From Rhodanobacteraceae bacterium (GTDB lineage Bacteria > Pseudomonadota > Gammaproteobacteria > Xanthomonadales > SZUA-5): 64,000 bases of DNA. Numbering within the stretch: the stretch's first letter is position 1; every line of letters starts with the position of its first letter. The position numbers and the translations under genes are program-made. Location: contig JADKFD010000001.1 of the NCBI GenBank assembly GCA_016717705.1, positions 186,001-250,000 on the forward strand, given 5' to 3'. The notes below the pieces were generated by a model. That model ran no database searches. It worked only from the letters and a program-made list of their open reading frames with translations, and was not told the origin of the DNA. This document shows positions 1 through 8,586 of the stretch, one piece after another.

Positions 1-622
1 GCTCGATGGTCTTTTCGGTGGCCAGACGGTAGCGGATCAGATCGGCGATGCTGCCGATCTTCAGCCCGTGTTCGGCTGCAAAGATCTCCAGCTGCGGCCG
101 CCGCGCCATATGGCCGTCGTCGCCCATGATCTCCACCAGCACGCCGGCCGGCTCCAGGCCCGCGAGGCAGGCCAGATCGACCGCGGCCTCGGTGTGCCCC
201 GCACGTGCGAGCACGCCGCCCGGCTGCGCCATCAGCGGGAAGATGTGGCCGGGCTGGACAATGTCCTCGCTGCCGGCATCCGGCGCCACCGCGGTGCGGA
301 TGGTGTGCGCGCGATCGTAGGCAGAGATGCCGGTGGTGACGCCTTCCGCCGCCTCGATCGACACGGTGAAGTTGGTGCCCATGCGCGCGGTGTTGCGCGG
401 CACCATCGGACCTATCCCGAGGCGCTTGCAGCGCTCGCGCGTCAGTCCGAGGCAGATCAGCCCGCGCGCGTGGCGCGCCATGAAGTTGATGTCCTCGGGG
501 CGCACTTTGCTGGCCGCCATGATCAGATCGCCCTCGTTCTCGCGATCTTCATCGTCGAGGATCACGACCATGCGGCCAGCGGCAATGTCGGCGAGGATTT
601 CGGGGATGGAATGGAAGGGCAT
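1..622 (-). CDS. ribB: 3,4-dihydroxy-2-butanone 4-phosphate synthase, 5' part (RibB or RibBA)
   Basis: Makes 3,4-dihydroxy-2-butanone 4-phosphate from ribulose 5-phosphate in riboflavin synthesis. Reading down from the ATG at 622, the protein begins MPFHSIPEILADIAAGRMVV and then has the acidic family motif DDEDRENEGDLIMAA, followed by the conserved RHARGLICLGLT and HTEAAVDLACLAGL segments. The reading frame is still open at base 1, after about 207 residues. A free-standing RibB is about 215 residues, and the sequence here runs on as YRLATEKTIE, like the linker of RibBA fusions. A bifunctional RibBA with a GTP cyclohydrolase II-like half outside the window is therefore likely but not visible. 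A GTAG-type palindrome lies just upstream of the start. Confidence 0.93.
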   Translation of the reverse strand, partial: MPFHSIPEILADIAAGRMVVILDDEDRENEGDLIMAASKVRPEDINFMARHARGLICLGLTRERCKRLGIGPMVPRNTARMGTNFTVSIEAAEGVTTGISAYDRAHTIRTAVAPDAGSEDIVQPGHIFPLMAQPGGVLARAGHTEAAVDLACLAGLEPAGVLVEIMGDDGHMARRPQLEIFAAEHGLKIGSIADLIRYRLATEKTIE

Positions 623-638
623 GGTTTTCGTCGCTGTT

Positions 639-662
639 GTAGGAGCGACGTGCACGTCGCGA
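639..662 (+). repeat. GTAG-footed palindromic repeat, family A
   Basis: GTAG followed by GAGCGACGTGCACGTCGC, a palindrome centred on GACGTGCACGTC. Other copies lie near 795, 4409, 4463, 9080 (one base change) and 59797. It resembles the GTAG-bearing REP/SMAG elements of Xanthomonadales. Confidence 0.85.
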
Positions 663-794
663 ACAAGGTGGATCAGCGTGCCTCTGGAACAATGCCCGCG
701 GCGCACCAGGATGGGTCAAAGCGGTGCGCGAACTCTCGCAGCATTGGCGTCGTGAGTCTGCATATCCGGCGTCGCCGGCGCGTGCGGACGCAGT

Positions 795-818
795 CGCGAC
801 GTGCACGTCGCTGCTACA
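795..818 (-). repeat. GTAG-footed palindromic repeat, family A, at purD stop
   Basis: Second family A copy, in reverse orientation. Read on the minus strand, its GTAG foot contains the TAG stop codon of purD (814-816), so the gene end and the repeat overlap. Confidence 0.85.
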
Positions 819-2085
819 GGGCCTTCGCGCCGATATCGGTACGGAAGAAACGTCCCGGCCAACGGATGCTGTCGATGCGCTGATAGGCGAGCAGGCGCGC
901 GCTGGGCAGGTCGTCGCCCAGCGCGCACACGGTCAGCACGCGACCGCCATCGGTGGTCGGCACGCCATCCACCAGTCGGGTGGCCGCATGAAACACCTTG
1001 ACGCCGAGCAATTGCGTGACCGACAAGCCGTCTATGGCGTCGCCCTTGCGCACCGTTCCCGGATAGCCCTGCGCCGCCAGCACCACGCCGACCGCCGGCC
1101 GTGGGTCCCACTGGCATTCGATCTGGTCGAGGCGATGGTCGAGTGCAGCCTCGATCAAGTCGACCAGATCGCTCTTCAGGCGCAGCATGATCGGCTGCGT
1201 TTCCGGGTCGCCGAAGCGCACGTTGTATTCGAGCACCTTGACCTGGCCGTCGCGGCTGATCATCAAGCCGGCGTAGAGGAACCCGGTGAACGGCGCGCCT
1301 TCATGGCGCATGCCGGCCAGCGTCGGTTCGATGATCGTGCGCCGCACCAGTTCGTCGATCTCATGGGTGACCACCGGTGCCGGCGAATAGGCGCCCATGC
1401 CGCCGGTATTGGGCCCGCGGTCGCCGTCGTCGCGGCGCTTGTGGTCCTGCGAAGTGGCCATGGCGACATACTGATCGCCACTGGCGACCACGATGTAACT
1501 GGCCTCCTCGCCATCGAGAAACTCCTCGATGACCACGCGCCGGCCGGCTTCGCCCAGCGCACCGCCGCCGAGCATGTCGGTGATTGCGGCTTCGGCCTCG
1601 TCCAGTTCCATCGCCACCACGACGCCCTTGCCTGCGGCCAGTCCGTCGGCCTTGACCACGATCGGCGCGCCGCGCTGGCGCACGTGTTCGAGCGCCGGCT
1701 GCAGTTCGGTAAACACCGCATAGTCCGCGGTCGGGATCGCGTGGCGTGCCAGAAAGTGCTTGGTGAAGGCCTTCGAGGCCTCCAGTTGTGCCGCCGCGCG
1801 GGTGGGGCCGAAGCAGCGCAGGCCGGCGGCGCTGAATGCATCGACGATGCCGAGCGACAACGGCGCCTCCGGACCGACCACGGTCAGGTCGACCGCCTCG
1901 TCGCGCGCCAGTCGCAGCAAACCGGCAATATCGGTGGCCGCAACCGCGACATTGCGCATGCCCGGTTCCAGCGCGGTGCCTGCGTTGCCGGGCGCCACCA
2001 GGATGTCATGCACGCGCGGCGACTGGCGGATACGCCAGGCCAGCGCGTGCTCGCGTCCACCGTTGCCAACAATCAGGATTTTCAT
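814..2085 (-). CDS. purD: phosphoribosylamine-glycine ligase
   Basis: Joins glycine to 5-phosphoribosylamine with ATP, an early step of purine synthesis in the cytoplasm. The 423-residue length is normal for PurD. It starts MKILIVGNGGREHALAWRI, the typical N-terminal nucleotide-fold motif. It then carries the ATP-grasp features: the lysine loop VVKADGLAAGKGVVVA, EEFLDGEEAS, the segment NTGGMGAYSPAP, and EYNVRFGDPETQ with the metal ligands. The C-terminal end is slightly short. Its TAG stop lies inside a GTAG palindrome, suggesting that insertion of the element set the present end. It stands alone, without purH beside it in the window. Confidence 0.97.
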   Translation of the reverse strand: MKILIVGNGGREHALAWRIRQSPRVHDILVAPGNAGTALEPGMRNVAVAATDIAGLLRLARDEAVDLTVVGPEAPLSLGIVDAFSAAGLRCFGPTRAAAQLEASKAFTKHFLARHAIPTADYAVFTELQPALEHVRQRGAPIVVKADGLAAGKGVVVAMELDEAEAAITDMLGGGALGEAGRRVVIEEFLDGEEASYIVVASGDQYVAMATSQDHKRRDDGDRGPNTGGMGAYSPAPVVTHEIDELVRRTIIEPTLAGMRHEGAPFTGFLYAGLMISRDGQVKVLEYNVRFGDPETQPIMLRLKSDLVDLIEAALDHRLDQIECQWDPRPAVGVVLAAQGYPGTVRKGDAIDGLSVTQLLGVKVFHAATRLVDGVPTTDGGRVLTVCALGDDLPSARLLAYQRIDSIRWPGRFFRTDIGAKAL

Positions 2086-2165
2086 CAGCGGTTTGCTGTG
2101 CTGTATCAGGATGGGCGCCGAGGATAGCGCCGACGATCGTGGACGGCGCTGGCGACGCGCGGGCG

Positions 2166-2642
2166 CTACCAGCGATAGCTCAACGACAGCAGGTTCTCAC
2201 CGTCGTTGTTGCCCGCGGTATTGGCATTGGAAATATGGCGGAAGGCGATCACCCAGTGCTTGCGCCCATAACCCATCGAGGTCACGAATTGGCCGGTGCT
2301 CGACAGCAGCGTGTTCTTGTGGTCCAGCACGACCACGCCCGCGCCGAGGAAAAATCCGCCGAAATACTTGCGCAGCCCGGCGCCAGCGAAAAAGATGTCG
2401 TCGTCATCCGGGTGCGGGAAGTCGCTGCGACCCATGATCCAGCCGCCCACGACCTCGCTGTGGACGTCGTAGTCGTTCCAGCGCTCGATCGGCCGCGTCC
2501 AGGAGCCGACCAGCGCGTGGCTGATCTCGCCATCGATCTCGTCGACGTGCGCATAGCCCGCCTCGAATTCGGCGCGCGCGGGCGCGGCGGTGGCGATTCC
2601 GAGCACGAGCAACATGACACCAGGCAAACGCATCTTGACCAT
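2166..2642 (-). CDS. PagL-like lipid A deacylase / acyloxyacyl hydrolase family protein
   Basis: Predicted outer-membrane beta-barrel of 158 residues with signal peptide (start MVKMRLPGVMLLVLG, cleavage after ARA). The C-terminal part has RHISNANTAGNNDGEN and ends in SYRW, with the His-x-Ser pair and later acidic residue that form the PagL catalytic site in known lipid A 3-O-deacylases. An aromatic C-terminal residue fits outer-membrane barrel insertion. I chose the ATG at 2642; an upstream ATG at 2678 would spoil the signal peptide. If active it would remove the 3-linked acyl chain from lipid A. Substrate is inferred from the family only. It could instead be a non-catalytic member of this barrel family. 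Confidence 0.65.
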   Translation of the reverse strand: MVKMRLPGVMLLVLGIATAAPARAEFEAGYAHVDEIDGEISHALVGSWTRPIERWNDYDVHSEVVGGWIMGRSDFPHPDDDDIFFAGAGLRKYFGGFFLGAGVVVLDHKNTLLSSTGQFVTSMGYGRKHWVIAFRHISNANTAGNNDGENLLSLSYRW

Positions 2643-2695
2643 CCTTGTCCCGGAAAACTGTCGGCTCTCACCGAACATGCCGTAAGTATGTGAAA

Positions 2696-2755
2696 GTAGG
2701 TCACGTTCGCGCGACGGGCGCGGGCTGTCAGGGCGCTGCGCGGCAGGACCTACTT
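2696..2755 (+). repeat. Degenerate GTAG palindrome, family C
   Basis: Starts GTAGGTCACGTTCGCGCGAC and ends in the complementary GGACCTAC. It is a degraded version of the GTAGGTCACGTTGGCC family seen better preserved at 14899, 48170 and 51791. It lies between the starts and ends of two minus-strand genes. Confidence 0.6.
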
Positions 2756-2811
2756 CCGCATGTTCGATGCGCGAGCAAGCGCACCGATTGGGACCTGCAA
2801 CGCGCCATCAA

Positions 2812-3324
2812 TCAGCGAATGCGCTTGACCGGCGTCGTTCGGTTGTAGCCCTCGATCCGCAAGCGCCAGGAGTTGAAGGCGCCGGGCTCGATCCAGACCG
2901 TCGGATTCTCGACATTCATCGGATAGCGGTCTTCTTCCACCTGCTGCCAGACCTGACCGTTCTCCAGTTCGAACTTGGTCTTGCCGAACCAACCCTTGAA
3001 GCTGCCCTTGATGCTGCTGCTGAACTCCTCGCGACGGGCGTTCTCGAAACCGACCTGCGACTCCTCCGCCGATGGCGCAGTCGCAGCCGCGGCGGGCACC
3101 TGGCCCGAGGCTGGCGCGGCGCCGCCGACCGGGTCGGCGAGGCGGATGTTGCGCTCGATCCACGCGTTCAGAGCCGCGAGTTCGGCGTCGCTGAGCTTTT
3201 CCAGCCCCGCAGCGCGGAAATCCTTGGCGGTCATGCGCTCCTCGAGCGAGGAAAAGCTCTGGCTCTGCGCCAACGCCAGCGAGGCGGTGCAAAGGGCAAT
3301 GAGGACGATCAGCGTGCGGCGCAT
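2812..3324 (-). CDS. exported protein of unknown function
   Basis: 170 residues with a clear signal peptide (MRRTLIVLIALCTASLALA). The mature part has an N-terminal segment with MTAKDFRAAGLEKLSDAEL, an Ala/Pro-rich linker around residues 70-95, and a C-terminal domain with FKGWFGKTKFELENGQVWQQ and a basic tail. The last domain looks like a small beta-barrel that might bind another envelope component. I recognise the pattern from hypothetical proteins of this order but know no function. Single gene, with no obvious operon partner. Confidence 0.75.
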   Translation of the reverse strand: MRRTLIVLIALCTASLALAQSQSFSSLEERMTAKDFRAAGLEKLSDAELAALNAWIERNIRLADPVGGAAPASGQVPAAAATAPSAEESQVGFENARREEFSSSIKGSFKGWFGKTKFELENGQVWQQVEEDRYPMNVENPTVWIEPGAFNSWRLRIEGYNRTTPVKRIR

Positions 3325-3467
3325 GGCAGTGTTCTCGTATCAAAGCCGGTGAGTCTAGCGGGAAATCCGCGCGGCGGTCGGAGTGGACCCTGAATGGCTC
3401 GCAGGGACACGCCCCGCGGGAGTCAGCGAGGGCCGCCGGTCAGCCGGTAGGGAGCTCGACCGGAGCG

Positions 3468-4382
3468 TCAAGCCTCGCGGCTGGCCTTGGGCATCCCGAC
3501 ACCCGGCGCCGGTCGCTCGCGAACGACTTCGCGGCGGAAGCGGAACAATTCTGCCGGACGCCCGCCGGTCGCGTGCGTATGCGCACCCGTAGGCTCGACC
3601 AGACCCTTGGCCACCAGCCGGCGGAAGTTCTGCGTGTGCAGGGCGCGCCCGGCGAGCGCCTCGACCACACGCTGCAGCTGGCCCAGGGAGAAGCGCTCGG
3701 GCAGCAGTTCGAACACCAACGGCCGATAATTGAGCTTGCCACGCAGGCGGCCCAGTGCGGTAGCGAGAATGCGCCGATGGTCGCGCGCCATGGCGCGTCC
3801 AGGGGCCAGCGCCAGGCCGCTCTCGCGCTGTGCCTCGGCGACTGCGCCGGCCTCCCACAGCAGTTCATAGCGCTCCAGCGTGCGCTCGGGGTCCCACGGG
3901 CAGCCGTCAAGGCCGAAGCACTGGCGCAGCCGTTCGCCGTGCTCCGGGTGGCGGTCCAGCCAGCTGGTCAGCAGCGGCAGGATGCGCGCATCAATGATCG
4001 CCGGACGACCCGCGCGCCAGTCCTCCCACGGCAGATAGGCATACCAGTCGGCCCACGCCGCCTCGAATCCGGGGGCCAGACGACCTTCGCGCACCAGCGC
4101 CAGATAGGCCGCCGAAATCACCCGCGGCCCGCCGGCGACCTCGCGCGGATCACGGAAGCGGTCGCCGAAGGTGTAGAGCTGCTCGACGTAGCCCAGCGAC
4201 AATCCGGTCTGCTGCACCACCCATGAGCGCATGCCGCGCTCCAGCGTCGGATGCGCGACCAGATCCAGTGGCCCGGACGGCAAGGCGTCGACGCCGCCGT
4301 CGGTCACCACCAGCACGCGCGGCGTGTCATCGGTGACCGCGACGATTACCGCATCCAGGCTGATCAGGGCGAACTCGGGCAT
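3468..4382 (-). CDS. NrtR-like transcriptional regulator with Nudix-fold domain
   Basis: 304 residues. The N-terminal half (about 1-150) has a Nudix hydrolase fold. In the Nudix box position the sequence reads LERGMRSWVVQQTGL, lacking the REUXEE glutamates needed for metal-dependent hydrolysis. The C-terminal part, about residues 220-300, has FELLPERFSLGQLQRVVEAL followed by a winged-helix-like region and GRPAELFRFRRE. This arrangement, an inactive Nudix sensor domain plus DNA-binding wing, is that of NrtR-type repressors, which sense ADP-ribose and control NAD synthesis. No NAD gene is next to it here, so its regulon is unknown. The start at 4382 excludes upstream GTAG repeats that happen to stay in frame. 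Confidence 0.8.
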   Translation of the reverse strand: MPEFALISLDAVIVAVTDDTPRVLVVTDGGVDALPSGPLDLVAHPTLERGMRSWVVQQTGLSLGYVEQLYTFGDRFRDPREVAGGPRVISAAYLALVREGRLAPGFEAAWADWYAYLPWEDWRAGRPAIIDARILPLLTSWLDRHPEHGERLRQCFGLDGCPWDPERTLERYELLWEAGAVAEAQRESGLALAPGRAMARDHRRILATALGRLRGKLNYRPLVFELLPERFSLGQLQRVVEALAGRALHTQNFRRLVAKGLVEPTGAHTHATGGRPAELFRFRREVVRERPAPGVGMPKASREA

Positions 4383-4408
4383 GGCGCGGATACTAGGCGA
4401 CGCTTGCT

Positions 4409-4432
4409 GCAGGAGCGACGTGCACGTCGCGA
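4409..4432 (+). repeat. GTAG-type palindrome, family A (foot mutated to GCAG)
   Basis: Copy of GAGCGACGTGCACGTCGCGA, 54 bases from the next copy and in the same orientation. Together they fill much of the region upstream of the Nudix-fold regulator. Confidence 0.85.
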
Positions 4433-4462
4433 CACCGCGGCACCCGCACGGCGACGCCTGAT

Positions 4463-4486
4463 GTAGGAGCGACGTGCACGTCGCGA
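4463..4486 (+). repeat. GTAG-footed palindromic repeat, family A
   Basis: Direct repeat of the element at 4409. It lies in the divergent promoter region between the Nudix-fold regulator and the endonuclease gene. Confidence 0.85.
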
Positions 4487-4652
4487 CGCCGCGGGGTCGG
4501 GATTGCGAGGCGTCGGCGGTCGACGCACGCGTCGTGCCTGCGGCGCGGAAGCGCCCGCACCCGACGCCCACTCGGTCACATTCGATGCTCATGAGTGCAA
4601 CATGAAACCGTCTAGAATCCACGCCCCCGTTCCGCAGGTGCCGGCGTCGCTC

Positions 4653-7600
4653 ATGTCTGTTTCCCGATTGTTACTGGCCAGTGCGCTGGCTCTGGCTTCT
4701 GTGGGCGCCCCTGCCGCGGTGTTCATCAACGAAATCCACTACGACAATCTCGGCGCCGATGCCGGCGAGGCGATCGAGGTCGTCGCCACCAGCGGCGAGA
4801 ACCTCGCTGACTACGACATCGTGCTCTACAACGGCAACGGCGGCGCGAGCTACGACACGGATGCGGTACCGACCGGCAGCGCGCTGGCCTGTGGCGGCAG
4901 TGCGACCGGCGGCGTCATCAATTATCCGGTTGACGGGCTGCAGAACGGTGCACCGGACGGCATCGCGCTGGTGCTGCGGTCGAATTCGAGCGTGATCCAG
5001 TTCCTCAGCTACGAAGGAACCATGACGGCGACCAATGGCCCGGCGAACGGCATGCTGAGCACCGACATCGGCGTGGCGGAAGCGGCCAGTGCCCCAGTAG
5101 GCACCTCACTGCAACTCAACGGTGGCCCCGGCAGTACCTACGCCAGCTTCACCTGGACCGCCTCGGCGACAGCGACCTTCGGCGCCTGCAACACCAGCCA
5201 GACCTTCGGCGTGCCGCCGGATGTGGCGCCGACGGTGTCCTCGACGGTACCCGCCAACCTCGCCACCAACGTCAACCCGACCGCCAACATCACGGTGAAT
5301 TTCAGCGAGCCGGTGACCACCAATGCCGGCTGGTTCGCCATGAGCTGCACCGTCAGCGGCCCGGTCAGCGTGGTCGAGAGCGGCAGCGGCGCCACGCGCA
5401 CGCTCGACCCGGCGACCAATCTGGTCTTCGGCGAGCAGTGCTCCGCAACGATTCTGGCGGCCAGTGTCATCGACCAGGACGGCACGCTCGACCCGATGGC
5501 GGCCAACTACGTGTTCGGTTTCACCGTGCAGGCGGACCTTGTGCCGACGGTCGTCAGTACCACGCCGGCCAACCTGGCGACCAACGTGGCCGCCGTCAGC
5601 AATATCGACGTGCTGTTCAGCGAGGCCGTGACCACCAATGGCGCCTGGTTCGCCCTCAGTTGCACCGTCAGCGGCGCAGTAACGACCGTTGAATCAGGCA
5701 GCGGCGCCAATCGCAGCCTCGACCCGGTGCCGGCGCTGGCCCCGGGCGAGCAGTGCACCGGCACGATCACCGCCGCCAATGTGCTGGATGTCGACGGCAC
5801 GCCCAACCCGATGGCGAGCAACTACCCGTTCAGCTTCACCGTGCAGCCGGACAATCTGCCGACGGTGGTCAGCACCACGCCGGCCAACGCCGCTACCAAC
5901 GTGGCGGTAGGCAGCAACATCACGATCAACTTCAGCGAAGCGGTCAGTGTCAGCGGCAGCTGGTATGCGATCAGCTGCGCCGTTTCCGGGACGCACACGG
6001 CGGTCGTCAGTGGCGGCGGGGCCAGCTACACACTGAATCCGGATGTCGATTTCGACTTCCTGGAGAGCTGCACGGTCACCCTGACCGCCGCGTTGATCGT
6101 CGATCAGGACGGCACGCCGAATGCGCTCGCCAGCAACTACATGTGGAGCTTCACCAGCGCGGCCTCGGGCAGCAACTACTACGCCAGCGTCAACGCCAGC
6201 TCGGCAGCGACCTTGCGCAGCACCCTGCACGAGTTGATCGATGACCACATCGCTTATCCCTACTCCGGCGCCGGTCCGTGCAATCCGGCGGCGCCGACGA
6301 TCACCACCTGCGACACCTGGGACATTCTCGAGCGCGCCGACCAGAATCCGGGCAATCCGGCCGAGATCATCGACGTCTACCAGAACGACAACCACCCCAA
6401 GGCTGGCGGCGGCAATGCCGACTACAACCGCGAGCACACCTGGCCCAACTCGCTCGGCTTCAACAACTTGAGCGGCCTCGACGGCAACGGCAAACCCTAC
6501 TCGCCGTACGTCGACACCCACATGCTGTATCTGTCGGACATCACCTACAACTCCAATCGCGGCAACAGCCCCTACGACAATTGCGTCGGCTGCACCAGCC
6601 AGGATCCGACGGTGGCCAACAACGGTATCGGCGGGGTTGGCGGCGCGCCGTTCCCGGGCGACTCCAACTGGTGGGACGCCAACAATTACCGCACCTGGAG
6701 CGCACGCAAGGGCGATGTCGCGCGCGCCGTGCTGTACATGGACGTGCGTTACGAGGGCGGTTTCCACGCCAATGGCCAGCCGGAGCCCGACCTGATCGTC
6801 ACCAACATCCGCAGCCAGATCCAGGGCACCCCGAGCGGCGTGGTCGCCGCCCAGGGCTACATGGGCATCCTCGACACGCTGATCGAATGGCACCAGGCCG
6901 ATCCGCCCGACGCCCAGGAAGTGCTGCGCAATGAAGTCGTGTTTGGCTTCCAGGGCAATCGCAATCCCTTCATCGATCACCCCGAATGGGTCGCCTGCCT
7001 GTGGCAGAACACCTGCGCCCCGGCAACCGTACCCGGTGCACCGACCAGCGTCGTGGCCACCGCGGGCAACACCGAGGTGTCGGTCGCCTTCGCCGCGCCG
7101 GCCAGCAACGGCGGCAGCACGATCACCGGCTACACCGCGACCTGCGGCGGCCAGAGCATGAGCGGCAGCGGGTCGCCGATCGTGGTCACTGGCCTGAGCA
7201 ATGGCGTGGCCGTGACCTGCACCGTGATCGCGAGCAATTCGGTGGGACCGAGCCTGCCGTCAATACCGTCCAACTCGGTCACGCCGGCCGCCACGGTGCC
7301 CAACGCGCCGACCGGTGTCGTCGCGACTGCGGGTGATTCCAGCGTCGTGGTCACGTTTACCGCCCCGCTCAACAACGGTGGCAGCGCGATCTTGAGCTAC
7401 ACCGCGACCTGTGGCGCCCAGAGCGGCGGCGGCACTTCTCCGATCACGGTGGGTGGATTGACCAATGGTGTTGCCGTCAGCTGCACGGTCTTCGCCACCA
7501 ATGCGATCGGCCCGGGAGCGCCTTCCGCGGCGTCGAATACGGTGACGCCAGCTGGCGCGCCGGGCGCGCCGACCGCGGTTGTCGCAACGGCCGGCAATGG

Positions 7601-8111
7601 TCAGGTCAGCGTCGCCTTCACCGCGCCGGCCAGCAACAATGGCAGCGCCATCATCAGTTACACCGCCGAGTGCGGCGGTCCGGTGTTCACCGGCCCGAAC
7701 TCACCCATCCTGGTCACCGGCCTGAGCAATGGCGTGGCGGTCAGCTGCACCGTGTTCGCCACCAATGGCGTCAGCAACGGCCCGGCATCGGCACCGTCCA
7801 ACACGGTGACTCCGGCGACGGTACCGAATGCACCCACGTCGGTAGTGGCGGTCGCGGGCGGTTCGCAAGTCACGGTGAGCTTCGTTGCACCGGGCAACAA
7901 TGGCGGCAGCGCGATTACCGGCTACACCGCCACCTGCGGCACGCAGAGCGCGAACGGCCCAGGATCGCCGATCGTGGTCAGTGGCCTGAGCAATGGTGTC
8001 GCCGTGACTTGCACCGTGGTGGCCACCAACGGGATTGGCGGCAGTGCGCCATCGACGCCATCCAACAGCGTGACGCCAACCGACGCGGTGTTCGCCAACG
8101 GCTTTGAGTAA
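4653..8111 (+). CDS. secreted endonuclease I family protein with lamin-tail, Ig-like and Fn3-like domains
   Basis: 1152 residues. The signal peptide is MSVSRLLLASALALASVGAPA. Domains in order: a lamin-tail-like domain at about 22-183 (FINEIHYDNLGADAGE), three Big_5-type Ig repeats at about 190-290, 295-396 and 400-501, an endonuclease I domain at about 508-786, and four Fn3-like repeats at about 793-1141. The nuclease domain has the histidine motif NREHTWPNS near residue 592 and later DTHMLYLSD. The protein ends in DAVFANGFE, a tail shared with the S8 protease near 43.8 kb. It probably degrades extracellular DNA for nutrients, as the family does. The Ig and Fn3 repeats probably act as spacers or adhesins. 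The upstream ATG at 4503 is rejected because it would bury the signal peptide. Confidence 0.9.
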   Translation: MSVSRLLLASALALASVGAPAAVFINEIHYDNLGADAGEAIEVVATSGENLADYDIVLYNGNGGASYDTDAVPTGSALACGGSATGGVINYPVDGLQNGAPDGIALVLRSNSSVIQFLSYEGTMTATNGPANGMLSTDIGVAEAASAPVGTSLQLNGGPGSTYASFTWTASATATFGACNTSQTFGVPPDVAPTVSSTVPANLATNVNPTANITVNFSEPVTTNAGWFAMSCTVSGPVSVVESGSGATRTLDPATNLVFGEQCSATILAASVIDQDGTLDPMAANYVFGFTVQADLVPTVVSTTPANLATNVAAVSNIDVLFSEAVTTNGAWFALSCTVSGAVTTVESGSGANRSLDPVPALAPGEQCTGTITAANVLDVDGTPNPMASNYPFSFTVQPDNLPTVVSTTPANAATNVAVGSNITINFSEAVSVSGSWYAISCAVSGTHTAVVSGGGASYTLNPDVDFDFLESCTVTLTAALIVDQDGTPNALASNYMWSFTSAASGSNYYASVNASSAATLRSTLHELIDDHIAYPYSGAGPCNPAAPTITTCDTWDILERADQNPGNPAEIIDVYQNDNHPKAGGGNADYNREHTWPNSLGFNNLSGLDGNGKPYSPYVDTHMLYLSDITYNSNRGNSPYDNCVGCTSQDPTVANNGIGGVGGAPFPGDSNWWDANNYRTWSARKGDVARAVLYMDVRYEGGFHANGQPEPDLIVTNIRSQIQGTPSGVVAAQGYMGILDTLIEWHQADPPDAQEVLRNEVVFGFQGNRNPFIDHPEWVACLWQNTCAPATVPGAPTSVVATAGNTEVSVAFAAPASNGGSTITGYTATCGGQSMSGSGSPIVVTGLSNGVAVTCTVIASNSVGPSLPSIPSNSVTPAATVPNAPTGVVATAGDSSVVVTFTAPLNNGGSAILSYTATCGAQSGGGTSPITVGGLTNGVAVSCTVFATNAIGPGAPSAASNTVTPAGAPGAPTAVVATAGNGQVSVAFTAPASNNGSAIISYTAECGGPVFTGPNSPILVTGLSNGVAVSCTVFATNGVSNGPASAPSNTVTPATVPNAPTSVVAVAGGSQVTVSFVAPGNNGGSAITGYTATCGTQSANGPGSPIVVSGLSNGVAVTCTVVATNGIGGSAPSTPSNSVTPTDAVFANGFE

Positions 8112-8118
8112 CCCAGGC

Positions 8119-8150
8119 GCACGGCAGCGGAGCAAGCGCCGCTGCCGTGC
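8119..8150 (+). terminator. hairpin terminator after endonuclease gene
   Basis: Perfect 12-base inverted repeat GCACGGCAGCGG / CCGCTGCCGTGC with an 8-base loop, 8 bases after the stop codon. The T-rich tail is weak, so termination is inferred from position and stability. Confidence 0.6.
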
Positions 8151-8167
8151 CCGCTGTCCTTGCTTTC

Positions 8168-8237
8168 GTAGAGCGGAGCTTGCTCCGCTGCTCTGGCCGT
8201 CAACTTCAATGAAGCAGCGGAGCAAGCTCCGCTCCAC
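8168..8237 (+). repeat. GTAG-footed inverted repeat pair, family E
   Basis: GTAGAGCGGAGCTTGCTCCGC followed by an inverted second half GCGGAGCAAGCTCCGCTCC. The unit is a compound palindrome between convergent genes and may also act as a bidirectional terminator. Confidence 0.75.
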
Positions 8238-8256
8238 ACAAATACATAGCCGCCGA

Positions 8257-8586
8257 CTACCCGCCCAGCCGTTCGGCACTCACCTGCGCGCTGCGTCCGT
8301 CATCGATCACCTCGACGGCGACCGCTATCGGGTGGCAGCAATGCTGGCAGTCCTCGACCCAGGCCTGGGCGCCCAGGGTCAGATCGACGCTGCTCTGATA
8401 GGTCTGCCAGCAATACGGACATTCGATCTCGACGGCAGCATCCAGCGGGCGCTGGCGCGGGTCCTGACCCGGCTCGAAGACCGGATCCAGTCCATACCGT
8501 GCGTCCACCTCAGCGGCTTCGGCACCCGGCGCGCTGCCCGGCCGTGGCGGGGCAACAGGTCTCACGCTGGCGCTGGGCTTGCGCAT
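8257..8586 (-). CDS. CPXCG motif-containing cysteine-rich protein
   Basis: 109 residues. The conserved C-terminal half starts with IECPYCWQTYQSSVDLT and continues with WVEDCQHCCHPIAVAVEV, giving two CxxC pairs that suggest a small zinc ribbon. The N-terminal 45 residues are Pro/Ala-rich and probably disordered. This is the short CPXCG family common in Gammaproteobacteria; its role is unknown. The ATG overlaps the TGA of hemJ by one base (TGATG), so the two are probably translationally coupled. Confidence 0.85.
   Translation of the reverse strand: MRKPSASVRPVAPPRPGSAPGAEAAEVDARYGLDPVFEPGQDPRQRPLDAAVEIECPYCWQTYQSSVDLTLGAQAWVEDCQHCCHPIAVAVEVIDDGRSAQVSAERLGG

Noticed and set aside
724..2127. Long plus-strand open frame antisense to purD
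   Set aside because: It mirrors purD, has no start context or family features, and such antisense frames are expected at this GC content.
4409..4486. Two equal repeats that could be the start of a CRISPR array
   Set aside because: Only two copies, palindromic throughout, with a 30-base gap, and scattered copies elsewhere; these are REP-type elements.
5694..6980. 428-residue minus-strand frame opposite the endonuclease gene
   Set aside because: Repeated composition mirrors the Ig repeats of the real gene on the other strand.
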